In this document: positions 34,500-43,425 of the stretch, piece by piece
How the letters are laid out: each line of letters starts with the position of its first letter
Numbering within the stretch: the first letter of the stretch is position 1
Origin: Pleomorphomonas diazotrophica
GTDB lineage: Bacteria > Pseudomonadota > Alphaproteobacteria > Rhizobiales > Pleomorphomonadaceae
Reading direction: 5' to 3'
DNA length: 64,000 bases
Assembly (NCBI RefSeq): GCF_002844595.1
Contig: NZ_PJNW01000002.1
Span: 744,001-808,000, forward strand
Position numbers and translations under genes: made by a program
Notes under the pieces: model-generated
The model's input: the letters and a program-made list of their open reading frames with translations, nothing else
Database searches by the model: none
Told to the model about the DNA's origin: nothing

Positions 34500-35792
34500 T
34501 CAGGCGGCCTGCGGCAGCGGTGCCGCTGGTTCGCGCTTGCGCTCGATGGTGAGGCAAAGCGCCGCCGCCACGAGGCAGAAGCCGCCGGCCACCACCAGCG
34601 CCGGCACGTAGCTTTCAAGGTCGGTACGGCTCCAGCCGGCGCCATAGGCCGCGGTGGCCGCGCCCAGCTGGTGGGCGGCGAAGACCCAGCCAAAGACCAG
34701 GCCGGCCTTCTCGGCGCCGAAGCGCTCAGCGGAGATCTTGACGGTAGGCGGCACCGTTGCCACCCAGTCGAGGCCGTAGAAGACGGCAAAGCCGGCGAGC
34801 AAAAGCGGATCGAAGCCGGTCAGCGGCAGATAGAGCAGCGACAGGCCGCGCAGGCCATAATACCAGAACAGCAGCCAGCGATTGTCGTAGCGATCCGACA
34901 GCCAGCCGGAGAGCAGCGTGCCGGCGAAGTCGAACAACCCAACGAAGGCGAGGAATCCGGCCGCACTGACCGGCCGGATGCCGTAATCGCCGCAAATCGA
35001 CACCCAATGGGTCTGGATGAGGCCGTTGGTGGACAGGCCGCAGACGAAGAAGGTGATGAACAGCACCCAGAACACATAGGAGCGCGCGGCGTCGCGCAGG
35101 CCGACGATTGGCGCCGATACCAGCGTCAAGAAACCCGTCGTGTGGGCCGGAGCCGGCTGGTGCGTGCCGCCGAGCGGCGCAAGGCCGACGTCAGCCGGCC
35201 GGTCGCGCATCAGGACGAGCACGCCGACGAGTGCGATAGCGAGCAGGACCACCACGAGGCCAAGGGCGGTGCGCCAGCCCCAGGCCTCGGTGGCGGCGGC
35301 AATCACCGGCAGGAAGATGAGCTGCCCAGTGGCGTTGGACGCCGTGAGCAGGCCGACAACCAGACCACGCCGACTGACGAACCAGCGAGTCGCCACCGTG
35401 GCGCCCAGCACCTGCGCGGTCATGCCGGTGCCGAAACCGATGACGAGGCCCCAGAACAGCATCAACTGCCAGAGTTGCGTCATGGTGACGGAGAAGCCGA
35501 AGCCGGCGATGATCAGGAAAAGTGCGGTGACGACGACACGGCGGACGCCGAAGCGGTTCATCAGCGCTGCCGAGAACGGGCCCATCAGGCCGAACAGCAC
35601 CAGGCGGACGGCGAAGGCGGTAGAGATGTCGGAGTTCTGCCAGCCGAACTCTGCTTCGAGCGGCCGCAGCATGACGCCCGGTGCCCCAAGCGCTCCGGCC
35701 GTTGCCAGCATGGTGACGAAGGTGACGGCGGCCACCACCCAGCCATAGTAAATGTTGCGACGGGCAAAGAAGGCCGGAAGGGCGGTCGTCAT
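34500..35792 (-). CDS. Major facilitator superfamily transporter
   Basis: The 430-residue protein has twelve hydrophobic helices. It shows the MFS loop motif after helix 2 (MNRFGVRRVVVTALF), the GFGTGMTAQVLGATVATRWF helix and FISRRG-type turn (VSRRGLVVGLLTASNATGQLIF). The overall sequence resembles oxalate/formate-like or monocarboxylate MFS carriers. The ATG at 35792 is used; the frame further upstream overlaps the MarR gene. A MarR regulator gene ends 40 bp upstream on the same strand and probably controls it. Confidence 0.92.
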   Translation of the reverse strand: MTTALPAFFARRNIYYGWVVAAVTFVTMLATAGALGAPGVMLRPLEAEFGWQNSDISTAFAVRLVLFGLMGPFSAALMNRFGVRRVVVTALFLIIAGFGFSVTMTQLWQLMLFWGLVIGFGTGMTAQVLGATVATRWFVSRRGLVVGLLTASNATGQLIFLPVIAAATEAWGWRTALGLVVVLLAIALVGVLVLMRDRPADVGLAPLGGTHQPAPAHTTGFLTLVSAPIVGLRDAARSYVFWVLFITFFVCGLSTNGLIQTHWVSICGDYGIRPVSAAGFLAFVGLFDFAGTLLSGWLSDRYDNRWLLFWYYGLRGLSLLYLPLTGFDPLLLAGFAVFYGLDWVATVPPTVKISAERFGAEKAGLVFGWVFAAHQLGAATAAYGAGWSRTDLESYVPALVVAGGFCLVAAALCLTIERKREPAAPLPQAA

Positions 35793-35832
35793 CGGCGGTC
35801 TTTCAAGGAAAAGGGATGGGAGAAAAAGCGAA

Positions 35833-36231
35833 CTACAGGGCGTCGGAGAGGGTCGTGAGCGCGACGATCTGATCCGGGGCGAGCACGGCCTCGATCTCGG
35901 CCTGCGCTGCCCGCCAATGCGGAGCGGCGGCGGCAAAGCGCTGTCGACCGGTTTCCGTGAGCTTCAGCATGCTGCGACGACCATCGCCGCAACTGCATTC
36001 CGCAACGAGATCGTGTTTCTCGAGCACCTGGGCATTGCGGCCAATCGTCGAGCGGTCAAGATCGCAGGCGGCGGCCAGTTCGGAGATCGACAGTTCACCG
36101 GCGCGTTCGATCTTCTTCAAGAGTTTGTACTGGGCGAGCGTCAGCCCGACCTCGGCGAGGTGCCGATCGTAGATGGCGGTCGTCTTGCGCGCCGCCGTCC
36201 TCAGGAGATCGCAATAGCAGGGTGAGTCCAT
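35833..36231 (-). CDS. MarR family transcriptional regulator
   Basis: The 132-residue winged-helix protein has LTLAQYKLLKKIERAGELSISELA and the recognition helix in DLDRSTIGRNAQVLEKHDLV, then the wing CGDGRRSMLKLTETG. Two cysteine pairs (PCYC near the N-terminus, CSC in the wing) could make it redox- or metal-responsive. The ATG at 36231 gives the normal MarR length. A perfect 12-bp palindrome (36237-36248) sits just before the start codon, a natural autoregulation site. It is upstream of the MFS gene in one operon. Confidence 0.92.
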   Translation of the reverse strand: MDSPCYCDLLRTAARKTTAIYDRHLAEVGLTLAQYKLLKKIERAGELSISELAAACDLDRSTIGRNAQVLEKHDLVAECSCGDGRRSMLKLTETGRQRFAAAAPHWRAAQAEIEAVLAPDQIVALTTLSDAL

Positions 36232-36236
36232 AACGC

Positions 36237-36248
36237 GGGTATATACCC
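36237..36248 (-). promoter_or_regulatory. Palindrome upstream of the MarR gene, probable operator
   Basis: The 12-bp sequence GGGTATATACCC is a perfect palindrome starting six bases before the MarR start codon. Its position would block translation initiation or the promoter, as expected for MarR autorepression. The binding itself is inferred. Confidence 0.5.
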
Positions 36249-36416
36249 CTATTGAACTTGCGGCAAGTCCTTGCGCATGCCGGACTGTCGGAACACCGAT
36301 GTCATCCCGACGATTATCTCTATGGCACTCGGCAAGGGCAGCATAGGCCTCAACGTCGCTTCCCATGGTTGCGGATTCTCTGGCCAGCTATAGGCGAAAG
36401 GGCTTATTGACGGAGA

Positions 36417-36432
36417 ATGTAACCGGTTACAT
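36417..36432 (+). promoter_or_regulatory. LacI-type operator upstream of the sugar ABC operon
   Basis: ATGTAACCGGTTACAT is a perfect 16-bp palindrome with the central CG typical of LacI-family operators. It lies 137 bases before the substrate-binding gene, whose operon encodes a LacI-family regulator. The 337-bp stretch from 36232 to 36568 holds this site and the MarR palindrome and no supported gene. Confidence 0.75.
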
Positions 36433-36568
36433 CATCGCTTCGGGCAGAGAGGGCCCAGGGATTGTTCCGGCCAAGGCGATTGCCATGGAGCGAAATCCCG
36501 GAGGAGCGATACCAAGCGACAGGCCGACGGGCCGGAGGGCCGGTTCGCGGCGCGTCAGGGAGGCGACA

Positions 36569-37585
36569 ATGAAATCAGTTCTGTTGGCGGCCGGCATCGC
36601 CGTGGCCGCGGTCAGCGCGGCGTCGGCGGCCGAGACCTTCACCATCGGCCTGTCGAACGGCTGGGTCGGCAGCGAGTGGCGCACCCAGATGATCGAGGAG
36701 GCGCAGGCGGCCGCCAAGGCGTGGGCCGACAAGGGCGTCACGGTCAACGTCGTGGTGCAGTCGGCCAACGTCGACGTGCAGGGCCAGATCGGCAACGTCC
36801 GCAACTTCATCAATCAGGGCGTCAACGCCATCATCATCAACCCGAACAGCCCGACGGCCTTCGACCCGATCTTCGCCCAGGCCAAGGCCAAGGGCATCCT
36901 GGTCGTCGCCACCGACGCCGAGGTGTCGTCCAAGGACGCCATCTACGTCGGCATCGACCAGAAGGGCTGGGCGATGAAGTCGGCCGAGTGGCTGGCCAAT
37001 GCGTTGGGCGGCAAGGGCAATGTCGTCACCATCAACGGTGTCGCCGGCCATCCGGCCAACCAGATGCGCGTCGAGGGCTATACGGAAGTCTTCAAGAAGT
37101 TTCCGGACATCAAGATCCTCAACGAGGCCAACGCCAACTGGGATCAGGCGCAGGGCCAGCAGACGGCGCAGACGCTGCTCGCCACCTATCCCGACATCAA
37201 CGGCATCTGGGTGCAGGACGGCATGGCGGCCGGCACCTGGCGCGCCATTATGGCGGCCGGCAAGCAGAAGTCCATCGTCGCCACCGGCGAGATCCGCAAG
37301 GACTTCATGGACCTGTGGTCGAAGGAGGGCCTGACGTCGGGCGCGTCCGTCAATCCGCCGGGCGTGATGGCCTCGGCGCTCAATGTCGCGGTTCTGAAGC
37401 TTCAGGGCAAGGAGTTCAAGGATGACGTATTCGGTGGCGTCTATGGCAACGCCATCTACATCCCGATCCCCTTCGTCTCCAATGACAACCTCGCGGAGAA
37501 GCTGAAGGAAGCCGAAGGCAAGCCCGGCTACTGGTCGGTGACCGACGTCGTGTCGATCGACGACGCGGCCAAGTTCTTCAAGTAA
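36569..37585 (+). CDS. Sugar ABC transporter substrate-binding protein (ribose type)
   Basis: The 338-residue protein has a signal peptide (MKSVLLAAGIAVAAVSAASA) and the Peripla_BP_4 fold: FTIGLSNGWVGSEWRTQMIEEA, then QGVNAIIINPNSPTAFDPIF, VVATDAEVSSKD and GHPANQMRVEGYTE. The ATG follows GGGAGG. It begins an operon with the ATPase, two permeases, a LacI regulator and a Gfo/Idh/MocA dehydrogenase. The sugar is unknown; the dehydrogenase suggests an inositol-like or oxidised sugar. Confidence 0.92.
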   Translation: MKSVLLAAGIAVAAVSAASAAETFTIGLSNGWVGSEWRTQMIEEAQAAAKAWADKGVTVNVVVQSANVDVQGQIGNVRNFINQGVNAIIINPNSPTAFDPIFAQAKAKGILVVATDAEVSSKDAIYVGIDQKGWAMKSAEWLANALGGKGNVVTINGVAGHPANQMRVEGYTEVFKKFPDIKILNEANANWDQAQGQQTAQTLLATYPDINGIWVQDGMAAGTWRAIMAAGKQKSIVATGEIRKDFMDLWSKEGLTSGASVNPPGVMASALNVAVLKLQGKEFKDDVFGGVYGNAIYIPIPFVSNDNLAEKLKEAEGKPGYWSVTDVVSIDDAAKFFK

Positions 37586-37593
37586 ACTCCTGA

Positions 37594-37629
37594 ACGGGCC
37601 GGCCTGTCTTCCTCCCGGGACCGGCCCGT
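37594..37629 (+). terminator. Intergenic hairpin after the substrate-binding gene
   Basis: A 9-bp stem (37594-37602 with 37621-37629) spans an 18-base loop and is followed by TCCTTTTCC. It probably attenuates or stabilises the message so that the binding protein is made in excess of the membrane parts. Confidence 0.6.
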
Positions 37630-37706
37630 CCTTTTCCCTTCGGCCCGGCGTGCGCTGTTCATGCGTGCGACTGCGCTGTCTTGCCGATCCGATCCGGATG
37701 CGACCG

Positions 37707-39209
37707 ATGCAACCAATCCTCCGCGCCCGCGACATATCCAAGAGCTTCGGCGCCGTGCGTGCGCTCGAGAAAGCCCGCCTGACGGTGGAGCGCGGCGAGA
37801 TCCACGCGCTGCTCGGCGCCAACGGCTGCGGCAAGTCGACGCTCTGCAAGATCATCGCCGGAACCGTCGCCCTCGACAGCGGCGAGGTGCTGATCGATGG
37901 CGAGGCAGCGGCACTCGGTTCGCCGCGCCTTGCCGAAGAGCAGGGTGTGGCGTTGTTCTACCAGGAACTGTCGCTGGTGCCGCAGCTTTCGCTCGGTGAG
38001 AACATCTTCCTCGGTCGCGAACCGCGCAATGCCCTGGGCTTTACCGATCGGGCGGCCATCCAGTGCGAGACCGAGGCGCTGATCGCTCGCGTCGCCGCCG
38101 TGGCCGGTACCGGATTCACGCCGGATGCCCGCGTGTCGGATCTTTCGCCCGATCAGCGCCAGCTCGCTGAAATCCTGAAGGTTTTGGCGCGCAAGCCGAA
38201 GATCATCATCTTTGACGAGGCGACGGCGACGCTCGATCGCAGGCAGGTGGAGGTGTTCTTCGACATCCTGCGCGAGCTCAAGGCCGAAGGCGTCTCGTCG
38301 ATCTTCATTTCGCATCGCATGGACGAGGTGTTTGCCATCGCCGATCGCATTACCGTGATGCGCAACGGCGAAACGGTGGCAGAGTTTTCCGCCGCTGAAA
38401 CCGATCGCTATGCAGTCGTCTACGCCATGGTGGGCGAGACCGGCGCCATCGCCGCATCGGTCCGCGACCACGAGCCGCTTGAGGGCGATGCCCGCCTCGT
38501 CGTGGACGGCGTCAGGTCGACCCGGCTCGGGCCGGTGTCCTTTGTGGCGAAGCGTGGCGAGATCCTGGGGCTTGGCGGCTTGCAAGGGCAGGGGCAGAAG
38601 GCGCTGCTATCAGGCCTGTTCGGCGCCGAACCGTTCCACGTCGGGCGCGTCACGCTCGACGATGTCGACGTCACGGCCCGCCGGCCGGCTGACGCCATCG
38701 CCCACCGCATCGCCTATGTCTCCGGCGACCGCGGGCGCGACAGCGCGCTGCCCGGCCGCTCGATCCTGGAGAACACCGCCATCGCCAGCCTGGTGCGAGA
38801 GAAGCGGCACGTCATTCCCGGAGCACAGTTTCGCGAGCGTTTTGCCGACGTGCTGACCGGGCTCAACACCCGCTATGCCGGTCTCGACGCGCCGATCGGC
38901 TCGCTGTCGGGCGGCAACCAGCAGAAGGTGTTCATTTCGCGCTGGCTGTCGCCGGCACCGGGCCTCTTGCTGCTCGACGATCCTACCAAGGGCATCGACC
39001 TCGGCGCCAAGGGCGACTTTTATCTCCTGGCGCGCAAACTCGCCGACGAAGGGGCGACCGTGATCATCTATTCGTCAGAGGACAGCGAACTCCTCTCGCT
39101 CTGCGACCGCGTCCTGGTGCTGAACGGCGGCGTCATCACCGCCGACCTCCAGGGCGATCGGCTGACGCCCTTCGAGTTGACGCGCGCCTCCTATGGAGAT
39201 GCGGCATGA
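37707..39209 (+). CDS. Sugar ABC transporter ATP-binding protein, two nucleotide-binding domains (RbsA type)
   Basis: From the ATG at 37707 the protein has 500 residues; 37698 is an alternative. The first ABC domain shows Walker A in GANGCGKSTL and Walker B in IIIFDEATATLD. Its signature is degenerate (LSPDQRQLAEI). The second has lost a normal Walker A, as is usual in this family (GLGGLQGQGQKALL), but keeps the LSGGNQQKVFISRWL signature. This one-protein, two-domain layout is typical of ribose-type importers. The first permease gene overlaps it by ATGA. Confidence 0.93.
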   Translation: MQPILRARDISKSFGAVRALEKARLTVERGEIHALLGANGCGKSTLCKIIAGTVALDSGEVLIDGEAAALGSPRLAEEQGVALFYQELSLVPQLSLGENIFLGREPRNALGFTDRAAIQCETEALIARVAAVAGTGFTPDARVSDLSPDQRQLAEILKVLARKPKIIIFDEATATLDRRQVEVFFDILRELKAEGVSSIFISHRMDEVFAIADRITVMRNGETVAEFSAAETDRYAVVYAMVGETGAIAASVRDHEPLEGDARLVVDGVRSTRLGPVSFVAKRGEILGLGGLQGQGQKALLSGLFGAEPFHVGRVTLDDVDVTARRPADAIAHRIAYVSGDRGRDSALPGRSILENTAIASLVREKRHVIPGAQFRERFADVLTGLNTRYAGLDAPIGSLSGGNQQKVFISRWLSPAPGLLLLDDPTKGIDLGAKGDFYLLARKLADEGATVIIYSSEDSELLSLCDRVLVLNGGVITADLQGDRLTPFELTRASYGDAA

Positions 39210-40150
39210 GCGGCCTCGGCAAACTCGGCGGACGCGCCTGGCTGGTGACGGCGGCGGCGCTTCTCGTTCTCCTCATGGTCAACGCTGTGCTCCAGCCCAA
39301 CTTCCTGGAGCCGTCAGTCATCCAGTCCAATCTCACCACCTTCCTGCCGCTGGTGCTGGTGGCGATCGGCCAGACCTATGTCATCCTGGGCGGCGACATC
39401 GATCTGTCGGTTGGCGCCATCGTGGCGCTCGTCAATGTCGTCACTGTGACGGTGATCGCTGCGCTCGGCGGTGAGGGCACCGCCGTCATTGTCGGCCTTC
39501 TCGTCGGCATGGGGGTCGGCGCCGGCTCCGGCCTCGTCAACGGCCTGATCATCGCCGGCCTGCGCTTTCAGCCGATCGTCACTACCTTTGCGACGTCGAT
39601 CGTCTTCTCGGGTCTTGCCCTCTGGGTTCTGCCGCAGGCGGGCATGCCGGTACCCGAACCCTACTGGCGCACCTATGCCGGCACGATCCTCGGCGTGCCC
39701 ACCGTCTACGTCATCTATCTCCTTGCCTTTCTTCTTGCCGCCTTTTTGGCTGCCCGGCCGTTCATGATCCGCCTCAAGGCTGTCGGCGGCCTCAGGACAG
39801 CCGCCTTCCAGACCGGCCTCGACCTCGGACGGTTGAGGGTTTCCGCCTTCGCGCTGTCCGGCCTCTACGCCGCCTTCGCCAGTCTCTGCCTCACCGGCGA
39901 GACCGCCAGCGGCGATCCGCTGATGGGGCAGACGCTGGCCATGTCGGCGATTTCTGCCGTGGTTCTGGGCGGCACCGCACTGGCCGGGGGCGTCGGCGGC
40001 GCGCTCGGCTCGGTGCTCGGTGCCTGGGTGGTCGGGATGATCGGTTCGGTGATCTTCTTCGCCGGCCTTCCGTTCGAGTACCAGACGCTGGTGCAGGGCC
40101 TCATCATTCTCGCCGCGCTGGCCGGCGGCGTCCTCGTCACCCGGCGCTGA
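39206..40150 (+). CDS. Sugar ABC transporter permease (RbsC type), first
   Basis: The 314-residue membrane protein has about eight to ten helices and the RbsC-type core: TYVILGGDIDLSVGAIVALVN near 53-73 and an ALAGGVGGALGSVLGAWVVG segment near 252-271. It overlaps the ATPase gene by four bases and is followed 10 bp later by a second permease gene, so the channel is probably a heterodimer. Confidence 0.92.
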   Translation: MSGLGKLGGRAWLVTAAALLVLLMVNAVLQPNFLEPSVIQSNLTTFLPLVLVAIGQTYVILGGDIDLSVGAIVALVNVVTVTVIAALGGEGTAVIVGLLVGMGVGAGSGLVNGLIIAGLRFQPIVTTFATSIVFSGLALWVLPQAGMPVPEPYWRTYAGTILGVPTVYVIYLLAFLLAAFLAARPFMIRLKAVGGLRTAAFQTGLDLGRLRVSAFALSGLYAAFASLCLTGETASGDPLMGQTLAMSAISAVVLGGTALAGGVGGALGSVLGAWVVGMIGSVIFFAGLPFEYQTLVQGLIILAALAGGVLVTRR

Positions 40151-40160
40151 GGAGAAAGCC

Positions 40161-41117
40161 ATGAACCGCTTCGCGGACCATGCCAAGAACCCGCTGCTGA
40201 TCTCCTCCATCGCCATTCTGGCGCTGCTCGTCATCGGCGAACTGGTATCGCCGGGCTTTGCGCGCGGCGACCAGATCGTCCGTCTTCTGACGGTATCGGC
40301 CATCCTCGGCATCGCCGCCGCTGGACAAAACCTTGTCATTCTCGGCGGGCGCGAGGGCATCGACCTGTCGATCGGCGCCGTCATCTCGCTCGGCGCCGTC
40401 ATCGCCGGCAATGTGATGAACGGTTCCAACGCCGCCATACCCCTGGCCTTCGCCGCCGCCTGCTGCGCCGGTTTCCTGATCGGAGTCGTCAACGGGCTCG
40501 GCGTCACCTATCTGCGCATTCCGCCGCTGGTCATGACGCTCGGCATGATGGGTGTCATCCAGGGCGGCCTCGTGGTGCTGTCTCGCGGTGTGCCCTCTGG
40601 CAACGCGGCACCCGCCTTGATGGCTTTCGTCAGCCGCTCGGCCTTTCTCGGCATTCCCGGCATCCTGTTTGTTTGGGCGGCGATCATCGCGCTGATGGCG
40701 CTGGTACTGAAGCGGACGCGTTTCGGCTGGTCGATCTACGCCATCGGCTCCAACGAGAACGCCGCGGTGCTGACCGGCCTGCCGGCGCGCCGCATCCGCG
40801 TGCTGCTCTATGGTCTCGCCGGTCTCTTCGGCGGCTTCACCGGCGTCTGTGTCATCGGCTACACCGGCAACTCGTTCATCAGCGTCGGCGACCAGTATGT
40901 GCTGCCATCGGTGATCGCGGTGGTGATCGGCGGCACGTCGTTGTCGGGCGGTGCAGGTTCCTATACCGGTACGGCGCTTGGTGCCATTGCTCTGATCTTG
41001 CTGCAAAGCGTGCTGACCACGCTGAACCTGGAGTTCTGGGGACGGCAAGTGATCTTCGGGGTGACGCTGCTGCTCTTGATGCTGCTTTATGGTCGGCAAG
41101 CGCGGTTGAGGGTGTGA
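40161..41117 (+). CDS. Sugar ABC transporter permease (RbsC type), second
   Basis: The 318-residue membrane protein shows AAAGQNLVILGGREGIDLSIGA near 54-75 with the family Asp, then IPPLVMTLGMMGVIQGG and GGTSLSGGAGSYTGTALGA near 263-281. AGGAG precedes the ATG. It partners the first permease. The LacI regulator gene begins 5 bp after its stop. Confidence 0.92.
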   Translation: MNRFADHAKNPLLISSIAILALLVIGELVSPGFARGDQIVRLLTVSAILGIAAAGQNLVILGGREGIDLSIGAVISLGAVIAGNVMNGSNAAIPLAFAAACCAGFLIGVVNGLGVTYLRIPPLVMTLGMMGVIQGGLVVLSRGVPSGNAAPALMAFVSRSAFLGIPGILFVWAAIIALMALVLKRTRFGWSIYAIGSNENAAVLTGLPARRIRVLLYGLAGLFGGFTGVCVIGYTGNSFISVGDQYVLPSVIAVVIGGTSLSGGAGSYTGTALGAIALILLQSVLTTLNLEFWGRQVIFGVTLLLLMLLYGRQARLRV

Positions 41118-41122
41118 TTGCC

Positions 41123-42154
41123 ATGGCAGATTCCGTCAATATTCGCGACGTCGCCGCGATGGCCGGCGTGTCGGTGGCCACCGTGTCGCGCACCCTCAAG
41201 AACCCCGATCTCGTGCGGCCGGAAACGCGCGAGACGGTGCTGCGCTGCGTCGCCGAGCTCGGCTTCGTACCGAACGCCCAGGCGCGCCATTTCCGACGGC
41301 AGGCCACCGACACGGTGATCCTGCTGGTGCGTGACATCTCCAACCCGTTCTACCTCGACGTCTTCAAGGGCGTGGAAGACGTGGCCTCTTCGGCTGGTTA
41401 CAAGGTGCTGATGGGCGACGCCCGCTCCGATCCGGCGCGCGTCCACCATTATATCGACATGGTGCGCGAGCGGCATGCCGACGGCCTCATCCTGATGACC
41501 GGCTCGATGCCGGTGGAGCTTGCGGATGCGGGATTGCCGCCGATGGTGGTGGCGCTCGAATATCTGCCGACGCGCAAGTTGCCGACCGTACTGATCGACA
41601 ACGAAGGGGCTGGCGCCAAGGCGACGCAGCATCTGCTGGATCTCGGACACACGGCCATCGCCCATATCAGTGGGCCGGTGCCGGAGGTGATGAGCGTCGC
41701 GCGCGTCGCCGGCTGGCGCAAAGCCTTGGCGGAGGCCGGCATTCCTCCCGACGAGCGGCTCACGGTGCGGGGCGACTTCAGTCTGGCCTCTGGTGAGGCG
41801 GCGGTCGATGAACTCTTCGCGCGAGGTCTGCCCTTTTCGGCCATCTTCGCCGCCAACGACGAAATGGCGGTCGGCGCCATCAACCGTCTCAGGGCGCGCG
41901 GGGCTTCGGTGCCGGGCGACATCTCCGTGGTCGGCTTCGACGATACGATCTTCGCCGTCGCCTGCAATCCGCCGCTGACCACCGTCCGTCAGCCGCAGCG
42001 CGAGATCGGCGTCGAAGTCATGCGGCTGATGATCGAGCGGCTGGAAGGCCGCCTTGCACCGGATGCGACCGTGGTCATGCCGACCGAACTCATTCTGCGC
42101 TCATCGACCACTGTGGCCAAGCCGGATGCCAGGATGGCCGCCGGACAAAGATAA
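41123..42154 (+). CDS. LacI family transcriptional regulator of the sugar operon
   Basis: The 343-residue protein has the LacI helix-turn-helix (NIRDVAAMAGVSVATVSRTL, residues 5-24) and hinge, followed by a sugar-binding domain with VILLVRDISNPFYLDVFKGVE, FAANDEMAVGAINRLR and VVGFDDTIFA. The frame is open upstream in the permease gene, but the ATG at 41123 gives the normal N-terminus. As part of the operon it probably binds the 36417-36432 palindrome, releasing it when the transported sugar or its product is present. Confidence 0.94.
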   Translation: MADSVNIRDVAAMAGVSVATVSRTLKNPDLVRPETRETVLRCVAELGFVPNAQARHFRRQATDTVILLVRDISNPFYLDVFKGVEDVASSAGYKVLMGDARSDPARVHHYIDMVRERHADGLILMTGSMPVELADAGLPPMVVALEYLPTRKLPTVLIDNEGAGAKATQHLLDLGHTAIAHISGPVPEVMSVARVAGWRKALAEAGIPPDERLTVRGDFSLASGEAAVDELFARGLPFSAIFAANDEMAVGAINRLRARGASVPGDISVVGFDDTIFAVACNPPLTTVRQPQREIGVEVMRLMIERLEGRLAPDATVVMPTELILRSSTTVAKPDARMAAGQR

Positions 42155-42174
42155 ACGATCTGGGAGGACAAGAC

Positions 42175-43419
42175 ATGACGACCGATTTTCCGCGCCAGAC
42201 CCTCCGCATCGGCTTTGTGGGCAGCGGCTTCATCGCGCATTTCCATCTGAAGTCGCTGGTCGGCGTCCGCAACGTCGAGGTAACCGGTGTCTATTCGCCG
42301 ACCGAAGGCAAGCGCAGGGCCTTCGCCGGCGCCGTGCGCGATCTCGATCTTGGTTCCTGTACCGCCCATCCGAGCCTGGAAGCGCTACTGACGGCGCCTG
42401 ATGTCGATGCCGTCTGGGTGCTGTCGCCCAACTATACGCGTCTCGACGTGATGCGGGCGCTGCATGATCTCAAGAAAGCCGGCCGCTCGACGATCCATGC
42501 CGTTGCCTGCGAGAAGCCGCTCGCCCGGACGCTGCGCGAGGCACGCGAAATGCTGCGGCTCGTCGAGGACGCCAAGCTCATCCACGGTTATCTCGAGAAC
42601 CAGGTGTTTTCGACGGCCGTCATGCGCGGCAAGGACATCATCTGGCGGCGCGCCGTTCCGGCGGCCGGGCGCCCCTATCTGGCGCGCGCCGCCGAGGAGC
42701 ACGCCGGCCCGCACGAGCCTTGGTTCTGGAAGGGCGATCAGCAGGGCGGTGGTGTGCTGCTCGACATGATGTGCCATTCCGTCGAAGTGGCGCGCTTCCT
42801 GTTGACGCGGCCGGATGCGCCGCGCTCGTCGCTGAAGCTCAAGTCGGCGACGGGCGCCGTCGCCTGCCTTAAATGGACGCGACCGAACTATGCCGCCGAA
42901 CTCAAGGAGCGCATGGGACCGACGGTCGACTACAGCCGGCGGGCCAGCGAGGATTTCGCACGCGGCATGATCACGCTTGAGGATGACCTTGGTCAGGAAG
43001 TGATCATCGAGGCGACCACATCCTGGGCCTATGTCGGCGCTGGTTTGCGTATCCAGCTCGAGTTGCTAGGCCCCGAGTATGCTCTCGAATTCTCCTCGCT
43101 CAACACCGGTCTCAAGGTGTTCATGTCGCGCCGGGTCAGCGGCAGCGAGGGCGAAGATCTCGTCGAGAAGCAGAATGCCGAGCAAGGCCTGATGCCCGTG
43201 TTGGAGGACGAGGCCGGCATCTATGGCTACACCGACGAGAACCGCCACATGGTCGAGCGCTTCCGCAAGGGACAGGCGCCGGACGAGACGTTCGCCGATG
43301 GCGTGGCCGTGATCGAGATGTTGATGGCGCTCTACAAGTCGGCAGAGGAGGGGCGCACCGTCTATTTCGATCGCGAGGATCTTTCCGATTTCGTTCCAGC
43401 CGTCGGCCGGCCCGACTGA
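42175..43419 (+). CDS. Gfo/Idh/MocA family oxidoreductase
   Basis: This 414-residue NAD(P)-dependent sugar dehydrogenase-like enzyme has a Rossmann GFVGSGFIAHFH motif at 13-24 and the catalytic-region EKPL at 113-116. A GGGVLLDMMCHSVEVARFLL helix carries the conserved Asp and His near 198-204. The protein is longer than typical members (330-390), with extra charged segments near 300-350. It closes the sugar ABC operon, so it probably oxidises the imported sugar or polyol. GGGAGG precedes the ATG. Confidence 0.92.
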   Translation: MTTDFPRQTLRIGFVGSGFIAHFHLKSLVGVRNVEVTGVYSPTEGKRRAFAGAVRDLDLGSCTAHPSLEALLTAPDVDAVWVLSPNYTRLDVMRALHDLKKAGRSTIHAVACEKPLARTLREAREMLRLVEDAKLIHGYLENQVFSTAVMRGKDIIWRRAVPAAGRPYLARAAEEHAGPHEPWFWKGDQQGGGVLLDMMCHSVEVARFLLTRPDAPRSSLKLKSATGAVACLKWTRPNYAAELKERMGPTVDYSRRASEDFARGMITLEDDLGQEVIIEATTSWAYVGAGLRIQLELLGPEYALEFSSLNTGLKVFMSRRVSGSEGEDLVEKQNAEQGLMPVLEDEAGIYGYTDENRHMVERFRKGQAPDETFADGVAVIEMLMALYKSAEEGRTVYFDREDLSDFVPAVGRPD

Positions 43420-43425
43420 TCCAGT

